A DNA stretch of 64,000 bases, from NCBI RefSeq assembly GCF_003970695.1, contig NZ_CP034570.1, forward strand, positions 1,674,001-1,738,000, given 5' to 3'. The DNA comes from Maribacter sp. MJ134. Lineage in GTDB: Bacteria > Bacteroidota > Bacteroidia > Flavobacteriales > Flavobacteriaceae. The translations under genes and the position numbers were made by a program. Positions 9,807-19,565 of the stretch are shown here, one piece after another (the stretch's first letter is position 1; each line of letters starts with the position of its first letter). The notes beneath the pieces were generated by a model. That model did not search any database, was not told where the DNA came from, and saw only the letters and a list, made by a program, of their open reading frames with translations.

Positions 9807-12800
9807 TTACTTACCCTTTTTAGCAATCGGAAGTGATTTTAGTTCTAAAATATTCGCGATTTTACTACGCTTTTCATAGTTTACATAATTATTATAAAGA
9901 TAACTATAAACCCGAGATGTCAACATATGAAGGGCTACTGGATTACCCTTAAAATCTTCTTTCATTCTGATTAATTCAGGAATACTCAGTTTACCATAGT
10001 AAGTTTTAATATTAAACGTTATTAATTTTGCTGCGGGAGAATTTATTCTTTTGGCTACTTGGTCGTAAATATCGTCGATGTTTTGAGTCCCTACTGCAAG
10101 AGATAAATTTGCAAACGAACCCAAACACAATCTATAACCAATATAATAAAGAAATCCTGAAATCTTTGATTTCAAAATTTCTTTATCTCTAATCGTAATT
10201 TCTTTTTTGTCCTTGCTATGCTTTTCTAAAAAAGCCTCGATTACTTCTTCCCGATCTGATTCCAAAACTGTTGATAAATGATCAATTGATCTGAAGCAAG
10301 CATTATAGGCAGCTTCTAGCATTGATATTAGTTTTTCTTTTTCAAAGTTCCCGTGTTGATTTTTAATTATTTGCCCTAAAATTTTAATGACCTTAAAATT
10401 TTCAACAAGATCAGAAGAACTTATTTCCTCAGAATCATCCTCCGATTTACTGGATTGTCTTTTAATTTGAAGTTTATCTTTTTGAATTAAATCTTTTTCC
10501 CGATTTTTTGCAGGGTTAGTACTTTCTGGCAAAATATTTTCTTCGATCGTACTCACAAAATTGGATAAAAACTTGAAAAATGAGTCATCAGTCTCTAATG
10601 TTATAGGTTTGAAGTCTTCGAAAGGCAACATACTTTTGAATAATATTTCCTCAAGAAGGTTATTATCTTTAGTATGATGAGTAAGGAATACTAATATATT
10701 AGCATTCATTTCATTATTTAAATTATAGATTAGGCTATTAACTATAGTTTTTCCTTTGACAGATGTCAATATTGTTGATATTTTCTTAGCCGTTAGGTAA
10801 TACGCTAAATATTTATAACTAAAATTATAATTATTCTCATCGTCGCTCAATATAACAGCTTCAGTTAAAATCGACAAAATATCCTGAAAACCATAATAAA
10901 AAACATATTTATCAGTGTAATTAGCGTAGAATTCCTGCAATTTGACCTTAGAAATAGTACTTTTTTCTCCCTCGTACATCCAAAATGATAATTCTGTCAA
11001 AAAATTGAAAACACTTCCAATTTTGTCATTAGGGACGCTCTGTCTTAAAAGACTAACATGTATTAAACTATGATAACAATATGCATACGAGGTTGGTGCT
11101 ACATCATACGAGGAAATTTGATTTTCAAGGCTTTGTAAAAGTGTTAAGATAAAAAAGGGGTGGGAAGGTATAAGTTGTTCACCTAATAGATTAGTGATTG
11201 TGTCAAATGTGATTTTGACATTTCTCATAATCTCTTCCTCTTTTAAGGTTAGCTCATTCTTACCAATTCTTATCCATTTTTCTATCAACATATTTCTCTT
11301 CAAATACCCTAGCGGTATAATCTTAAAATGGTCATAATCAGAATAAACTTTTTCATTTTCTGTAATTTGATTAACCTTTACAGCCTCTCCTGTAGAGACG
11401 ATAATAGTGGCAAATAAGGGGTCAAACTTTTTCAAGAGAGTTTCCTTTGCCGACGAATTCAAGTTCGATTTATCAAAGTTTTCAATCAATAATATTTTTT
11501 TTGATCTATCAGTCTGAACGAAACTTTCATAAATTTGAGTACCCCGTCCATATTGGATTTTCACGGCTTTTCGTAAAATAGAATCAAGATCAAAGTTTTT
11601 TATACTTTTTCCGGATATTAGTAAAGGAAAATTGTTGTAGGAATAAAAATCAAGAAAATATTTTTTCAGAAGAGAAGTTTTGCCGGACTGACTATCACCT
11701 TCTATGATTACTTTTTTATCTATGTAATCATCCAATATGGATTTTGAATCAACATATTTAGGATTCTTAGTCGACTCAGAAATAAGTTCTAAATCAGGAT
11801 AGACAAAGACGTCAGTTAGATAGAGCGTTTTGTTACTCGTTTTTTTTATTGGAACAGATAAACTGTTTAAATCTCTATTAAATTTATCATCAATAAGAAG
11901 TCCTTTCTGTTTTTCAGAAATACTAAACTTTAAAGGTTTATCCGTGATAAACATACTATTTCTCCATGTGAATTCTGAAGTGTTAATGCAGTTATCTTCT
12001 GTATCAATCAAAAAAAGATTGAACCCAGATGTCTGATCATATCTATTTTGCAATGCTTTACCCTCGACATAAATAAAGCCATCCTTACTGACCAAAGAAT
12101 TGGTAATGTTTTTTGAACCAGTATGCTCATGACCACATAATACTAAACTAGAACTCCCTAGTAATAATGACTCAAAACTTTTCTTGTTATTGTTATCCGT
12201 GTTGGGAGAAAGCCAATTTGTTGGATGGTGAAATACTGATATTACTAGAGAAGTTTTAGACTGTGACTCCTTATTCAAAAATGATGACTCTGGTATTGTC
12301 AGTGAACCAACTTTCTCATCGATTTTAGAACCCCAACTTGTATTATAACAGTTAAAAATGATATCCTTATCAAGTTTTATTTTAAAGGTGATTTGAGAAG
12401 AAATATCAAATTTTTCTTTATCTAAAAAACTTTTATAAAATTCCCAATACTCATGTTGAACACTCAAACATTGTTCAATAATTTGGCTGTCCGTATCGTC
12501 TCCTAAAGGTTGCGATAAAAGTGTTTCTCGAACGGCATCCTTTTCACTAAAATTACAATCATGATTACCAGGAACTAAGATAAATTCTACCGTTTTCAAA
12601 GTTCTAGATGAACTCCTAAACTTTTCACTCAACTCAGTTAAAAAAATTCTAGCTATTTCATATTCAGATTTTTTTCCCTTGTTTGCTAAATCACCAGAAA
12701 CTACTATAAATAAAGTAAAGACACCAGAAATCTTATTACTGACAGCACTAACAATCTTATCTACCCTTCCTAGAATAGGATCTTTATTATCTTGAATGTG

Positions 12801-12833
12801 AATATCAGTAAGATGTAAAATTCCGATTTTCAT
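9807..12833 (-). CDS. Metallophosphoesterase fused to a STAND-like P-loop NTPase; candidate defence protein
   Basis: 1008 residues. Residues 1-300 form a calcineurin-like phosphoesterase with every metal-site motif: TDIH (D10, H12), GD (47-48), GNHD (89-92), FHHP (201-204) and GHEH (234-237). A P-loop NTPase follows, with Walker A GDSQSGKT (379-386) and Walker B KILLIENFD (446-454), then a long helical C-terminal half (about 520-1008) with a charged low-complexity stretch near 760-800. There is no signal peptide or membrane segment. An effector, NTPase and sensor-like helical region in that order is the plan of STAND (NACHT-type) immune proteins. The gene is much more AT-rich than its neighbours (one 60-base line, 10861-10920, has 14 G+C) and sits 23 bases after dnaB on the same strand. 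Anti-phage function is inference. Confidence 0.85.
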   Translation of the reverse strand: MKIGILHLTDIHIQDNKDPILGRVDKIVSAVSNKISGVFTLFIVVSGDLANKGKKSEYEIARIFLTELSEKFRSSSRTLKTVEFILVPGNHDCNFSEKDAVRETLLSQPLGDDTDSQIIEQCLSVQHEYWEFYKSFLDKEKFDISSQITFKIKLDKDIIFNCYNTSWGSKIDEKVGSLTIPESSFLNKESQSKTSLVISVFHHPTNWLSPNTDNNNKKSFESLLLGSSSLVLCGHEHTGSKNITNSLVSKDGFIYVEGKALQNRYDQTSGFNLFLIDTEDNCINTSEFTWRNSMFITDKPLKFSISEKQKGLLIDDKFNRDLNSLSVPIKKTSNKTLYLTDVFVYPDLELISESTKNPKYVDSKSILDDYIDKKVIIEGDSQSGKTSLLKKYFLDFYSYNNFPLLISGKSIKNFDLDSILRKAVKIQYGRGTQIYESFVQTDRSKKILLIENFDKSNLNSSAKETLLKKFDPLFATIIVSTGEAVKVNQITENEKVYSDYDHFKIIPLGYLKRNMLIEKWIRIGKNELTLKEEEIMRNVKITFDTITNLLGEQLIPSHPFFILTLLQSLENQISSYDVAPTSYAYCYHSLIHVSLLRQSVPNDKIGSVFNFLTELSFWMYEGEKSTISKVKLQEFYANYTDKYVFYYGFQDILSILTEAVILSDDENNYNFSYKYLAYYLTAKKISTILTSVKGKTIVNSLIYNLNNEMNANILVFLTHHTKDNNLLEEILFKSMLPFEDFKPITLETDDSFFKFLSNFVSTIEENILPESTNPAKNREKDLIQKDKLQIKRQSSKSEDDSEEISSSDLVENFKVIKILGQIIKNQHGNFEKEKLISMLEAAYNACFRSIDHLSTVLESDREEVIEAFLEKHSKDKKEITIRDKEILKSKISGFLYYIGYRLCLGSFANLSLAVGTQNIDDIYDQVAKRINSPAAKLITFNIKTYYGKLSIPELIRMKEDFKGNPVALHMLTSRVYSYLYNNYVNYEKRSKIANILELKSLPIAKKGK

Positions 12834-12856
12834 GAATTAAAGTATTAAGATTTCAA

Positions 12857-14407
12857 TTAAAACGGAACATCATTATCATCAACGTCGCCCAAACCATCGT
12901 TCATTGAGCTTCCAAAAGCATCATTCGCACTAGGCAGGTTTTTGGTAGTAAACGGATTCTCCTCGTTCGCATTCATTTTTGATTGGAACTCAAATGGAGA
13001 ATCAAAGTCATCCAAATTATCGAACTTACCTTGATTTCCAATAAACTTCAGTCTTATATTCTCTAGACCACCGTTTCTATGCTTCGCTACAATAAACTCG
13101 GCCTGACCTTGTGTTGGGGTTCGTTCTTCATCATCCCACTCCTCAATTTTATAATACTCCGGTCTATAGATAAAGGATACGATATCCGCATCTTGCTCGA
13201 TGGCTCCGGATTCCCTCAAATCCGACAGAATAGGTCTTTTACTGCCTCCTCTGGTCTCTACGGCGCGTGATAATTGGGAGAGCGCTATCACTGGAACGTT
13301 CAACTCCTTTGCCAAGGCTTTTAAGTTCCTGGATATGGTAGAGATTTCTTGCTCTCTATTTCCTCCTTTTTGGCTACCACCTGCTGTCATTAGCTGCAGA
13401 TAATCAATCATAATAATTTTAATACCGTGTTGTGAGGCTAATCGCCTTGCTTTTGCCCTAAGGTCAAAAATGGATAAGGAAGGTGTATCGTCTATAAATA
13501 AAGGAGCGGACTCCAAAGATTTTACCTTAACGTTCAACTGTTCCCATTCGTGTTTCTCAAGTTTGCCGGTTCTTAATTTCTCAGAAGACAATCCCGTCTC
13601 CGACGAAATTAATCTCGTGATGAGCTGAACGGAGGACATCTCTAACGAGAAAAACGCAACGGGCATATTGGAATTTACCGCCATGTTCCTAGCCATAGAC
13701 AAAGTCAGTGCCGTTTTACCCATACCTGGACGCGCAGCTACAATGATTAAATCACTAGGTTGCCAACCCGAAGTTAATTTGTCTACTTTATCGAATCCGG
13801 AAGGAATACCGCTCATACCCTCTTTACCCGCTATTTCTTCAATTCTTTTCTTGGCCTGGATTACCAAATTCTGTGCAGTTTCTGCCGAGCGTTTTAAGTT
13901 TCCTTGCGTGACATCGTATAACTTCGATTCTGCATTGTCTAACAAATCAAAAACATCAGTAGCCTCATCATAGGCATCCTCAATAATTTCGTTCGAAATT
14001 TTTATTAAACTACGCTGAATAAACTTTTGAAGAATGATGCGTGCATGGAACTCAATATGTGCAGAAGAAGCTACTTTCTGTGTTAGTTTAATCAAATAAA
14101 AATCACCTCCTGACGCTTCTAACTTTCCCGATTTCTTTAATTGCGAAGAAACGGTTAATAAATCTACGGGCTGGGATTCTTCGAACAGAACAAAAATGGC
14201 CTCGTAGATAAACCTGTGGGCATCCTTATAAAATACATCTGGGTGTAAGATATCTATTACCTCATCCACACCTTTTTTGTCTATCATCATTGCACCCAGC
14301 ACAACCTCCTCTAAATCAACAGCTTGAGGTGGAATCTTACCTCTCTCGAGGTTTATAATAGTAGATTTATCGATCTTACGACCAATTAAAGGTTTTGTGT
14401 TCTCCAT
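12857..14407 (-). CDS. dnaB: Replicative DNA helicase DnaB
   Basis: Hexameric 5'-3' helicase of the replication fork. From the ATG at 14407 it has 516 residues: the N-terminal primase-interacting domain (about 25-130), a linker, and the RecA-like domain with Walker A AARPGMGKT (224-232), Walker B IIMIDYLQLM and RESGAIEQDAD. The alternative start six codons upstream (14425) adds an unusual MHIFVP leader, so the inner ATG, giving MENTKPLIGRK, is preferred. The acidic C-tail (DVDDNDVPF) is typical of flavobacterial DnaB. accA lies upstream on the same strand beyond a terminator. Confidence 0.96.
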   Translation of the reverse strand: MENTKPLIGRKIDKSTIINLERGKIPPQAVDLEEVVLGAMMIDKKGVDEVIDILHPDVFYKDAHRFIYEAIFVLFEESQPVDLLTVSSQLKKSGKLEASGGDFYLIKLTQKVASSAHIEFHARIILQKFIQRSLIKISNEIIEDAYDEATDVFDLLDNAESKLYDVTQGNLKRSAETAQNLVIQAKKRIEEIAGKEGMSGIPSGFDKVDKLTSGWQPSDLIIVAARPGMGKTALTLSMARNMAVNSNMPVAFFSLEMSSVQLITRLISSETGLSSEKLRTGKLEKHEWEQLNVKVKSLESAPLFIDDTPSLSIFDLRAKARRLASQHGIKIIMIDYLQLMTAGGSQKGGNREQEISTISRNLKALAKELNVPVIALSQLSRAVETRGGSKRPILSDLRESGAIEQDADIVSFIYRPEYYKIEEWDDEERTPTQGQAEFIVAKHRNGGLENIRLKFIGNQGKFDNLDDFDSPFEFQSKMNANEENPFTTKNLPSANDAFGSSMNDGLGDVDDNDVPF

Positions 14408-14520
14408 AGGGACGAAAATATGCAATTAACCTTTAGTTAACATGAAATACAACCTTTAGGATGTTCACAGTTAACTAACAATTGTACTGTTAATAAGTTA
14501 CGATTTATGTTGATAACAAA

Positions 14521-14552
14521 AAAAATCTGGAGATATAAATCTCCAGATTTTT
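14521..14552 (-). terminator. Rho-independent terminator after accA
   Basis: A perfect 14-bp inverted repeat (14521-14534 with 14539-14552) encloses a 4-base loop ATAA. The stem ends in A/T runs on both sides, so it would work in either direction. It lies 22 bases beyond the accA stop codon and separates accA from dnaB transcription. Confidence 0.9.
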
Positions 14553-14574
14553 CTGAGGTTGCCAAAATGGTATA

Positions 14575-15528
14575 TTAGCCATTAAAGACACCCATTTCTG
14601 CATACTTTTCCATTCTTTTATTCACCAATTCTTTTGGTGATAACTTTTGTAATTCTGTAAAGTGTGCTACGATCTTGTTCTTTAAAATGTCAAAAGTCTT
14701 TTCTCGATTTGCATGGGCCCCTCCTACAGGCTCCCGAACGATTTCATCGATTAATTTTAATTTCTTCATATCGGTAGCGGTAAGTTTTAAAGCTTCTGCT
14801 GCGACTTCCTTGTATTCCCAACTTCTCCATAAAATAGAGGAACAAGATTCTGGTGAAATAACGGAATACCAAGTATTTTCCAACATTAATACCTTGTCAC
14901 CTACTCCAATGCCCAATGCACCTCCCGAAGCTCCCTCACCAATAATAGCAACAATAATCGGAACTTTTAAGCGCGTCATTTCTAAAATATTACGTGCAAT
15001 GGCCTCTCCCTGTCCGCGTTCCTCCGCTTCAATTCCAGGATACGCACCCGGAGTATCTACCAAACAAACTACGGGAATACCGAATTTCTCGGCTGACTTC
15101 ATTAAACGCAATGCTTTACGATAGCCTTCTGGATTTGCCATACCGAAGTTTCGGTATTGTCTGGTCTTGGTATTGAACCCTTTCTGTTGACCCACGAACA
15201 TAAACGTTTGGTCTCCAATTTTTCCAAGACCTCCTATCATGGCCTTGTCATCCTTTACCGTGCGATCTCCGTGTAGTTCCAAGAAGGTGTCACCGCAAAT
15301 TGCTTTGATATAATCTAAGGTATAGGGTCTATTAGGGTGTCTTGAAAGCTGTACACGTTGCCATGCCGTAAGGTTTTTGTAGATATCCTTTCTAGTATCA
15401 GCTAACTTCTTTTCAATCTGTTTGCAGGTTTCGGTGACGTCTACATCACTTTCCGCTCCAATAATCATACACTTGTCTAATTGCTCCTCCAATTCTTTAA
15501 TTGGAAGTTCAAAATCCAAATACTCCAT
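14575..15528 (-). CDS. accA: Acetyl-CoA carboxylase carboxyltransferase subunit alpha
   Basis: Together with AccD it moves the carboxyl group from biotin-BCCP to acetyl-CoA to make malonyl-CoA, the first step of fatty acid synthesis. 317 residues, normal length. The crotonase-like carboxyltransferase core is clear: [46 protein letters not shown] and [13 protein letters not shown] good promoter lies 30-60 bases upstream and a strong terminator downstream, so it appears monocistronic. Confidence 0.97.
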   Translation of the reverse strand: MEYLDFELPIKELEEQLDKCMIIGAESDVDVTETCKQIEKKLADTRKDIYKNLTAWQRVQLSRHPNRPYTLDYIKAICGDTFLELHGDRTVKDDKAMIGGLGKIGDQTFMFVGQQKGFNTKTRQYRNFGMANPEGYRKALRLMKSAEKFGIPVVCLVDTPGAYPGIEAEERGQGEAIARNILEMTRLKVPIIVAIIGEGASGGALGIGVGDKVLMLENTWYSVISPESCSSILWRSWEYKEVAAEALKLTATDMKKLKLIDEIVREPVGGAHANREKTFDILKNKIVAHFTELQKLSPKELVNKRMEKYAEMGVFNG

Positions 15529-15559
15529 AGTTCAAAAAAGATTTCGTTAGTTGTGGCCA

Positions 15560-15588
15560 CAAATATAAAACTTTAATGGGTATTTCAA
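15560..15588 (-). promoter_or_regulatory. accA promoter
   Basis: On the minus strand TTG (complement of 15586-15588) and TATATTTG (complement of 15560-15567) are 18 bp apart, close to the Bacteroidetes consensus. The -33 box overlaps the stop codon of the upstream transporter gene (ends 15585). Predicted transcription starts near 15553. Confidence 0.7.
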
Positions 15589-16478
15589 GACACTTTCCGT
15601 TTTATACCCGTGCGTTGTTTTAGAACTCCGTTGGCTATTACAGTCGCTAATATAATTCCAGCTCCCACATAAAATAATGGATTCATCTTTTCCTCATTTC
15701 CGAAAATGAACCAAGCCAACAAAATCCCATAAACAGGCTCTAAATTTGTGGTTAGCATTACCGTATACGGTGTTAACACCCGCATTACTTTTACCGCAGC
15801 AATAAAAGCATATGCCGTACATAATACCCCTAGAACAATCAGATAGACCCAATCCATAGTACTTACCGTAAAAAAATCTACCGTATAACTATCATTCACC
15901 GCTAAGATGATCGTCAAAAAAAGTACACCTATACCTAATTCATAGTAAGATATTACGGCAGGTCTGTTCGTTTTTACTAGTTTTCCGTTGATAATTGCGA
16001 ATATCGCTGCTAAAAAAGCGGACAATAAAGCAATACCCATCCCATAACTGTAATTGGTTTCTACCTTAAAAATTAAGTATAGTCCCATGACTACCAGTAT
16101 TCCAAAAAAGATTTCATAGCCTATAATCTTTCTTTTAAATAGAAGGGGTTCTAAAAGCGCAGTGAAAAAAGCTCCTGTAGACATCATGGCCAGTGCAACC
16201 GAGACCGTAGAAACTTTTATGGCCAAAAAGAAGGTTACCCAATGCAAAGCGACCACAATACCCGCAGTTATGAACCACAACAAAGTCTTCTTATCCACTT
16301 TTAATGGAATTTTCATCCATAACAAATAAATCAGTATGACCAGAGTTGCTATAAGCATACGGTACCACACCAAAGGCAATGAGTCTATAGAAATAAGCTT
16401 TCCTAGGATAGCCGTAAAACCCCATATAAAAACGATAAAATGAAGATGGATAAGATTGGCTACTTTATCTTTTTGCAT
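15585..16478 (-). CDS. DMT superfamily (EamA) transporter
   Basis: A 297-residue inner-membrane protein with about ten hydrophobic helices in two EamA repeats; the second begins near AIFAIINGKLVKTNRPA. Such permeases export or import small metabolites; the substrate is unknown. I prefer the ATG at 16478 (MQKDKVANLIHLHF) over the upstream one at 16517, because the latter adds a Cys/Trp-rich leader. The chosen start overlaps the Lpt permease end (16465) by 14 bases, which suggests translational coupling in tgt-lptFG-like-eamA. Confidence 0.88.
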   Translation of the reverse strand: MQKDKVANLIHLHFIVFIWGFTAILGKLISIDSLPLVWYRMLIATLVILIYLLWMKIPLKVDKKTLLWFITAGIVVALHWVTFFLAIKVSTVSVALAMMSTGAFFTALLEPLLFKRKIIGYEIFFGILVVMGLYLIFKVETNYSYGMGIALLSAFLAAIFAIINGKLVKTNRPAVISYYELGIGVLFLTIILAVNDSYTVDFFTVSTMDWVYLIVLGVLCTAYAFIAAVKVMRVLTPYTVMLTTNLEPVYGILLAWFIFGNEEKMNPLFYVGAGIILATVIANGVLKQRTGIKRKVS

Positions 16479-17547
16479 TTTGTAAAAGATAAAATGCCAA
16501 GATACCGAACACCACATTTGGGATAATTACCGCGAGTAAAGGTGAAAAACCGGATTGCTCTGCCAACGTACCGAAAACCTTGTCAAAAAATATGAATATG
16601 AAGGCCACTAGAATACCGAAGGCCAAGTTAATACCCATACCTCCCCTACGTTTTACAGAGGAGACAGAGACCGCTATTATCGTTAGTATAAAGGCCGTTA
16701 GCGGCAAAGCCCATCGCTTATACTTCACTAAAACGTAGGTATTTATATTTGAAGCCCCTTTTTGTTTCTGGTCCGCGATAAATTTGTCCAGTTCGTACAG
16801 GTTCTTGGTTTCGGCCACATAGGACACCGGGGTTAAATCATCTAATTTAAAGGTGAAAAGGGTATCCAGCCTTCTTTTATTCTCAACAAGCGCAGAATCT
16901 CCCCGCATGGTTCTTTTTACATAAGAGGTAAGGCGATAATTACTATCTTTTTCTACCCATCTAATGTTCACTGCTGAAATTTTAAACTTCAGTTGATTTA
17001 AACTGTCGAACCTTTCAAAAGTAAAATTATGTCCCAATTGTCTAGCTGGGTTAAAGCTACTTACGTAAATAAAATCTGTTTCGTTCAACTGGTTGAATAT
17101 GTTACTCGTAACCCTATCCTGTTTGCCTTTTTTTAAGTATTTGAACTTGAATTCATTAAAACCCACACTGGCATTGGGAACAATGAACATGGTCATAAAA
17201 AACATGAGTACGGCTATAATGCTAGCACCTATGATATAGGGCCTTAAGAATCTACCATAGGAAACCCCAGAGCTTAATATGGCAATTATCTCCGTATTGT
17301 TTGCCAGTTTTGAGGTGAAAAATATAACCGATAGAAATAAAAAAATAGGAAACAGAAGGCTACCGATATAGATGGTGAAATTGAGATAATACATTAGAAT
17401 CTCATTCAATGGGGCTTCGTTATCTATCATCTTCCCTATTTGTTCGGCAAGATTGATCATTATACCAATAGGAATGAACAATAATAACATGAGGCCAAAT
17501 GTGGCCAAATATCGTTTTAAGATGTACTTATCTATTATTGAAAGCAT
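16465..17547 (-). CDS. LptF/LptG family permease of the LPS export machine
   Basis: 360 residues. Six membrane segments in the usual 3+3 layout (N-terminal about 10-115, C-terminal about 270-358) flank a periplasmic jellyroll (about 130-260). The opening DKYILKRYLATF matches the YjgP/YjgQ family. With LptB it lifts LPS from the inner membrane to the periplasmic bridge. Whether this is LptF or LptG cannot be decided here. Its ATG overlaps the tgt stop by one base. Confidence 0.9.
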   Translation of the reverse strand: MLSIIDKYILKRYLATFGLMLLLFIPIGIMINLAEQIGKMIDNEAPLNEILMYYLNFTIYIGSLLFPIFLFLSVIFFTSKLANNTEIIAILSSGVSYGRFLRPYIIGASIIAVLMFFMTMFIVPNASVGFNEFKFKYLKKGKQDRVTSNIFNQLNETDFIYVSSFNPARQLGHNFTFERFDSLNQLKFKISAVNIRWVEKDSNYRLTSYVKRTMRGDSALVENKRRLDTLFTFKLDDLTPVSYVAETKNLYELDKFIADQKQKGASNINTYVLVKYKRWALPLTAFILTIIAVSVSSVKRRGGMGINLAFGILVAFIFIFFDKVFGTLAEQSGFSPLLAVIIPNVVFGILAFYLLQNAKR

Positions 17548-18677
17548 TATAGCCTTTTATCCATTTGTTTAACCATTATGGCCTTCCATGACGCAAAATC
17601 TCCAGCTAATATATGTTTTCTTGCCTCTCGCACCAACCACATATAAAATCCTAAATTATGGATGGTGGCAATTTGCTTTCCAAGATACTCGTTTGCAGCA
17701 AACAAGTGTCGTAAATATGCCTTGGAATATTCCCTATCTACAAAGGTAGTTCCCATTTCGTCCAAAACGGAAAAATCGTCCTCCCACTTCTTATTTTTGA
17801 TATTGATGGTACCATGTGCCGTAAAAAGCATGCCGTTCCTGGCATTTCTGGTAGGCATTACACAATCGAACATATCTATACCCAGTGCTATATTCTCTAG
17901 GATGTTGATAGGCGTTCCTACACCCATTAAATACCTTGGTTTATCTTCTGGAAGAATTTCGCATACGACCTCTGTCATTCCGTACATCTCCTCTGCCGGC
18001 TCCCCTACGGATAATCCTCCGATAGCATTTCCTTCTGCCCCGGCATTAGCAATATATTCTGCGGATTGCCTACGCAGGTCCTTGTAAGTAGAACCCTGTA
18101 CAATAGGAAAAAATGTCTGCGTATAATCATAGACAAAAGGCGTCTTTTCTAAATGGTTTATACAGCGATCTAGCCAACGGTGGGTCATATGCATGGACCT
18201 TTTCGCATAATTATAATCGCAGGGATACGGCGTACATTCATCAAAAGCCATGATAATATCCGCTCCAATGACCCGCTGTATTTCCATGACGTTCTCTGGA
18301 GTAAAAAGGTGCATAGATCCGTCTATATGCGACTTGAACTTTACTCCCTCCTCTTTAATCTTTCGATTGGCTGAAAGCGAATAAACTTGATAACCCCCAC
18401 TATCGGTTAAAATATTTCTGTCCCATCCCATAAACTTATGCAGTCCTCCAGCTTTCTTGAGAATATCTGTCTTTGGTCTTAAAAACAAATGATAGGTATT
18501 TCCTAAAATAATATCCGGGTCAATTTCTTCCCTAAGCTCCTTTTGATGCACGCCCTTGACCGAAGCTACTGTGCCTACAGGCATAAATATGGGTGTTTCA
18601 ATACTTCCGTGGTCGGTGACCATAGTACCCGCCCTAGCTTTAGATTGTGCGTCTGTTTTATGTAATGTAAAATTCAA
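17547..18677 (-). CDS. tgt: tRNA-guanine transglycosylase (TTG start)
   Basis: Swaps guanine 34 for preQ1 in tRNAs with GUN anticodons (queuosine pathway). From the TTG at 18677 it has 376 residues, the family length. Landmarks: SKARAG, TPIFMPVGT, LTDSGGYQV with the catalytic region, FDECTPYP, VQGS, GGLSVGE and MPTRNARNG with the nucleophile region; zinc ligands are near the C-terminus. The frame is open to an ATG at 18752, but a clear TATCTTTG promoter element lies inside that extension (18697-18704), so the TTG just before NFTLHKTD is the better start. Confidence 0.95.
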   Translation of the reverse strand: MNFTLHKTDAQSKARAGTMVTDHGSIETPIFMPVGTVASVKGVHQKELREEIDPDIILGNTYHLFLRPKTDILKKAGGLHKFMGWDRNILTDSGGYQVYSLSANRKIKEEGVKFKSHIDGSMHLFTPENVMEIQRVIGADIIMAFDECTPYPCDYNYAKRSMHMTHRWLDRCINHLEKTPFVYDYTQTFFPIVQGSTYKDLRRQSAEYIANAGAEGNAIGGLSVGEPAEEMYGMTEVVCEILPEDKPRYLMGVGTPINILENIALGIDMFDCVMPTRNARNGMLFTAHGTINIKNKKWEDDFSVLDEMGTTFVDREYSKAYLRHLFAANEYLGKQIATIHNLGFYMWLVREARKHILAGDFASWKAIMVKQMDKRL

Positions 18678-18696
18678 TGGTCTACGAATAAGTTGA

Positions 18697-18704
18697 CAAA
18701 GATA
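18697..18704 (-). promoter_or_regulatory. -7 promoter element of the tgt operon
   Basis: The minus strand reads TATCTTTG here, a full match to TAnnTTTG. It lies 20 bases before the proposed TTG start of tgt, so the leader would be about 13 bases. The -33 box is poor (TTT only). Confidence 0.6.
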
Positions 18705-18902
18705 ATGAACTACAGGTCTTGAAAACTTAATAAAAACCAAAGAAATAGGCATTTAAAAAATCACCATCACTCTTTATGGCACTTGGAAGGTGTCCCGTTC
18801 GCAAAGCAATAAAGCGCAGTGCCCGTCGTTCTGATGGTATAACGGGAACGGGAATATTTGGTATCGTTCTTGATTAGTATTCATCAATTAAATAAAACTA
18901 TT

Positions 18903-19493
18903 ATGAAAAAAACACTTTTGCTTACAGCTATGGTATTGTTTGGGCTTAGTACATACGCCCAAAGCGATTCTGGTTTTGGAATTAAAGGAGGACTTAATTA
19001 CAATGCCAATGGAGATTATTTTGAGTCTGCAGGTGATGCGGCTCGTAACCCTGATAGAAACATTGGTTACCACTTAGGTATCTTCGGAAAAATTGGCGTG
19101 TCACGCATTTATCTGCGACCAGAACTGGTTTACACGAAAACAAAATCTGATTACAACGGGGAGGATTTTGACATGAGTAAATTAGATGCACCCATACTTC
19201 TAGGTGTTAAGGTAATTGGACCATTACATCTTTTTGCCGGTCCATCTTTTCAGTATATTTTGAGTACGGAATATGATGGTATCACCATTGACGATGTTGC
19301 AAATGATTTCACCGTTGGTATGAACATAGGCGCTGGCATCAACCTAGGCAAGCTAGGTATTGATTTGCGTTATGAAAGAGGTTTTAGCGATAATGAAGCT
19401 AATTTCATTAACACGAACATTACCAATGTGGGACCAAGCCGAATAGATACCAGACCTGATCAATTGATCTTGAGTCTTTCTTTGAAAATATAA
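18903..19493 (+). CDS. Outer-membrane beta-barrel protein (PorT/OMP_b-brl family)
   Basis: 196 residues from the ATG at 18903. A signal peptide (MKKTLLLTAMVLFGLSTYAQ, cut after AQ) is followed by GFGIKGGLNYN and alternating amphipathic strands typical of an 8-strand barrel, ending in LILSLSLKI with the hydrophobic terminal pattern of outer-membrane proteins. An in-frame upstream start at 18858 would put extra residues ahead of the signal peptide and is rejected. The function is unknown; it is monocistronic, with a strong terminator behind it. Confidence 0.88.
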   Translation: MKKTLLLTAMVLFGLSTYAQSDSGFGIKGGLNYNANGDYFESAGDAARNPDRNIGYHLGIFGKIGVSRIYLRPELVYTKTKSDYNGEDFDMSKLDAPILLGVKVIGPLHLFAGPSFQYILSTEYDGITIDDVANDFTVGMNIGAGINLGKLGIDLRYERGFSDNEANFINTNITNVGPSRIDTRPDQLILSLSLKI

Positions 19494-19512
19494 TTTGCTC
19501 GGTATTGGTATT

Positions 19513-19545
19513 AAAAAGCCCCTTGGAAATTCCAAGGGGCTTTTT
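19513..19545 (+). terminator. Rho-independent terminator after the barrel gene
   Basis: A near-perfect 16-bp inverted repeat with a AAAAAGCCCCTTGG arm at 19513-19526 pairs with CCAAGGGGCTTTTT at 19532-19545. It ends in T's and begins with A's, so it may also serve the convergent FKBP gene. Confidence 0.9.
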
Positions 19546-19565
19546 AATTTTTGATGGTTATGTTT

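Noticed and set aside
9755..12856. Mobile element boundaries (direct repeats, integrase, tRNA target) around the phosphoesterase-NTPase gene
   Set aside because: The short flanks (52 and 23 bases) show no repeat pair, and no integrase or transposase is nearby; recent transfer rests on base composition only.
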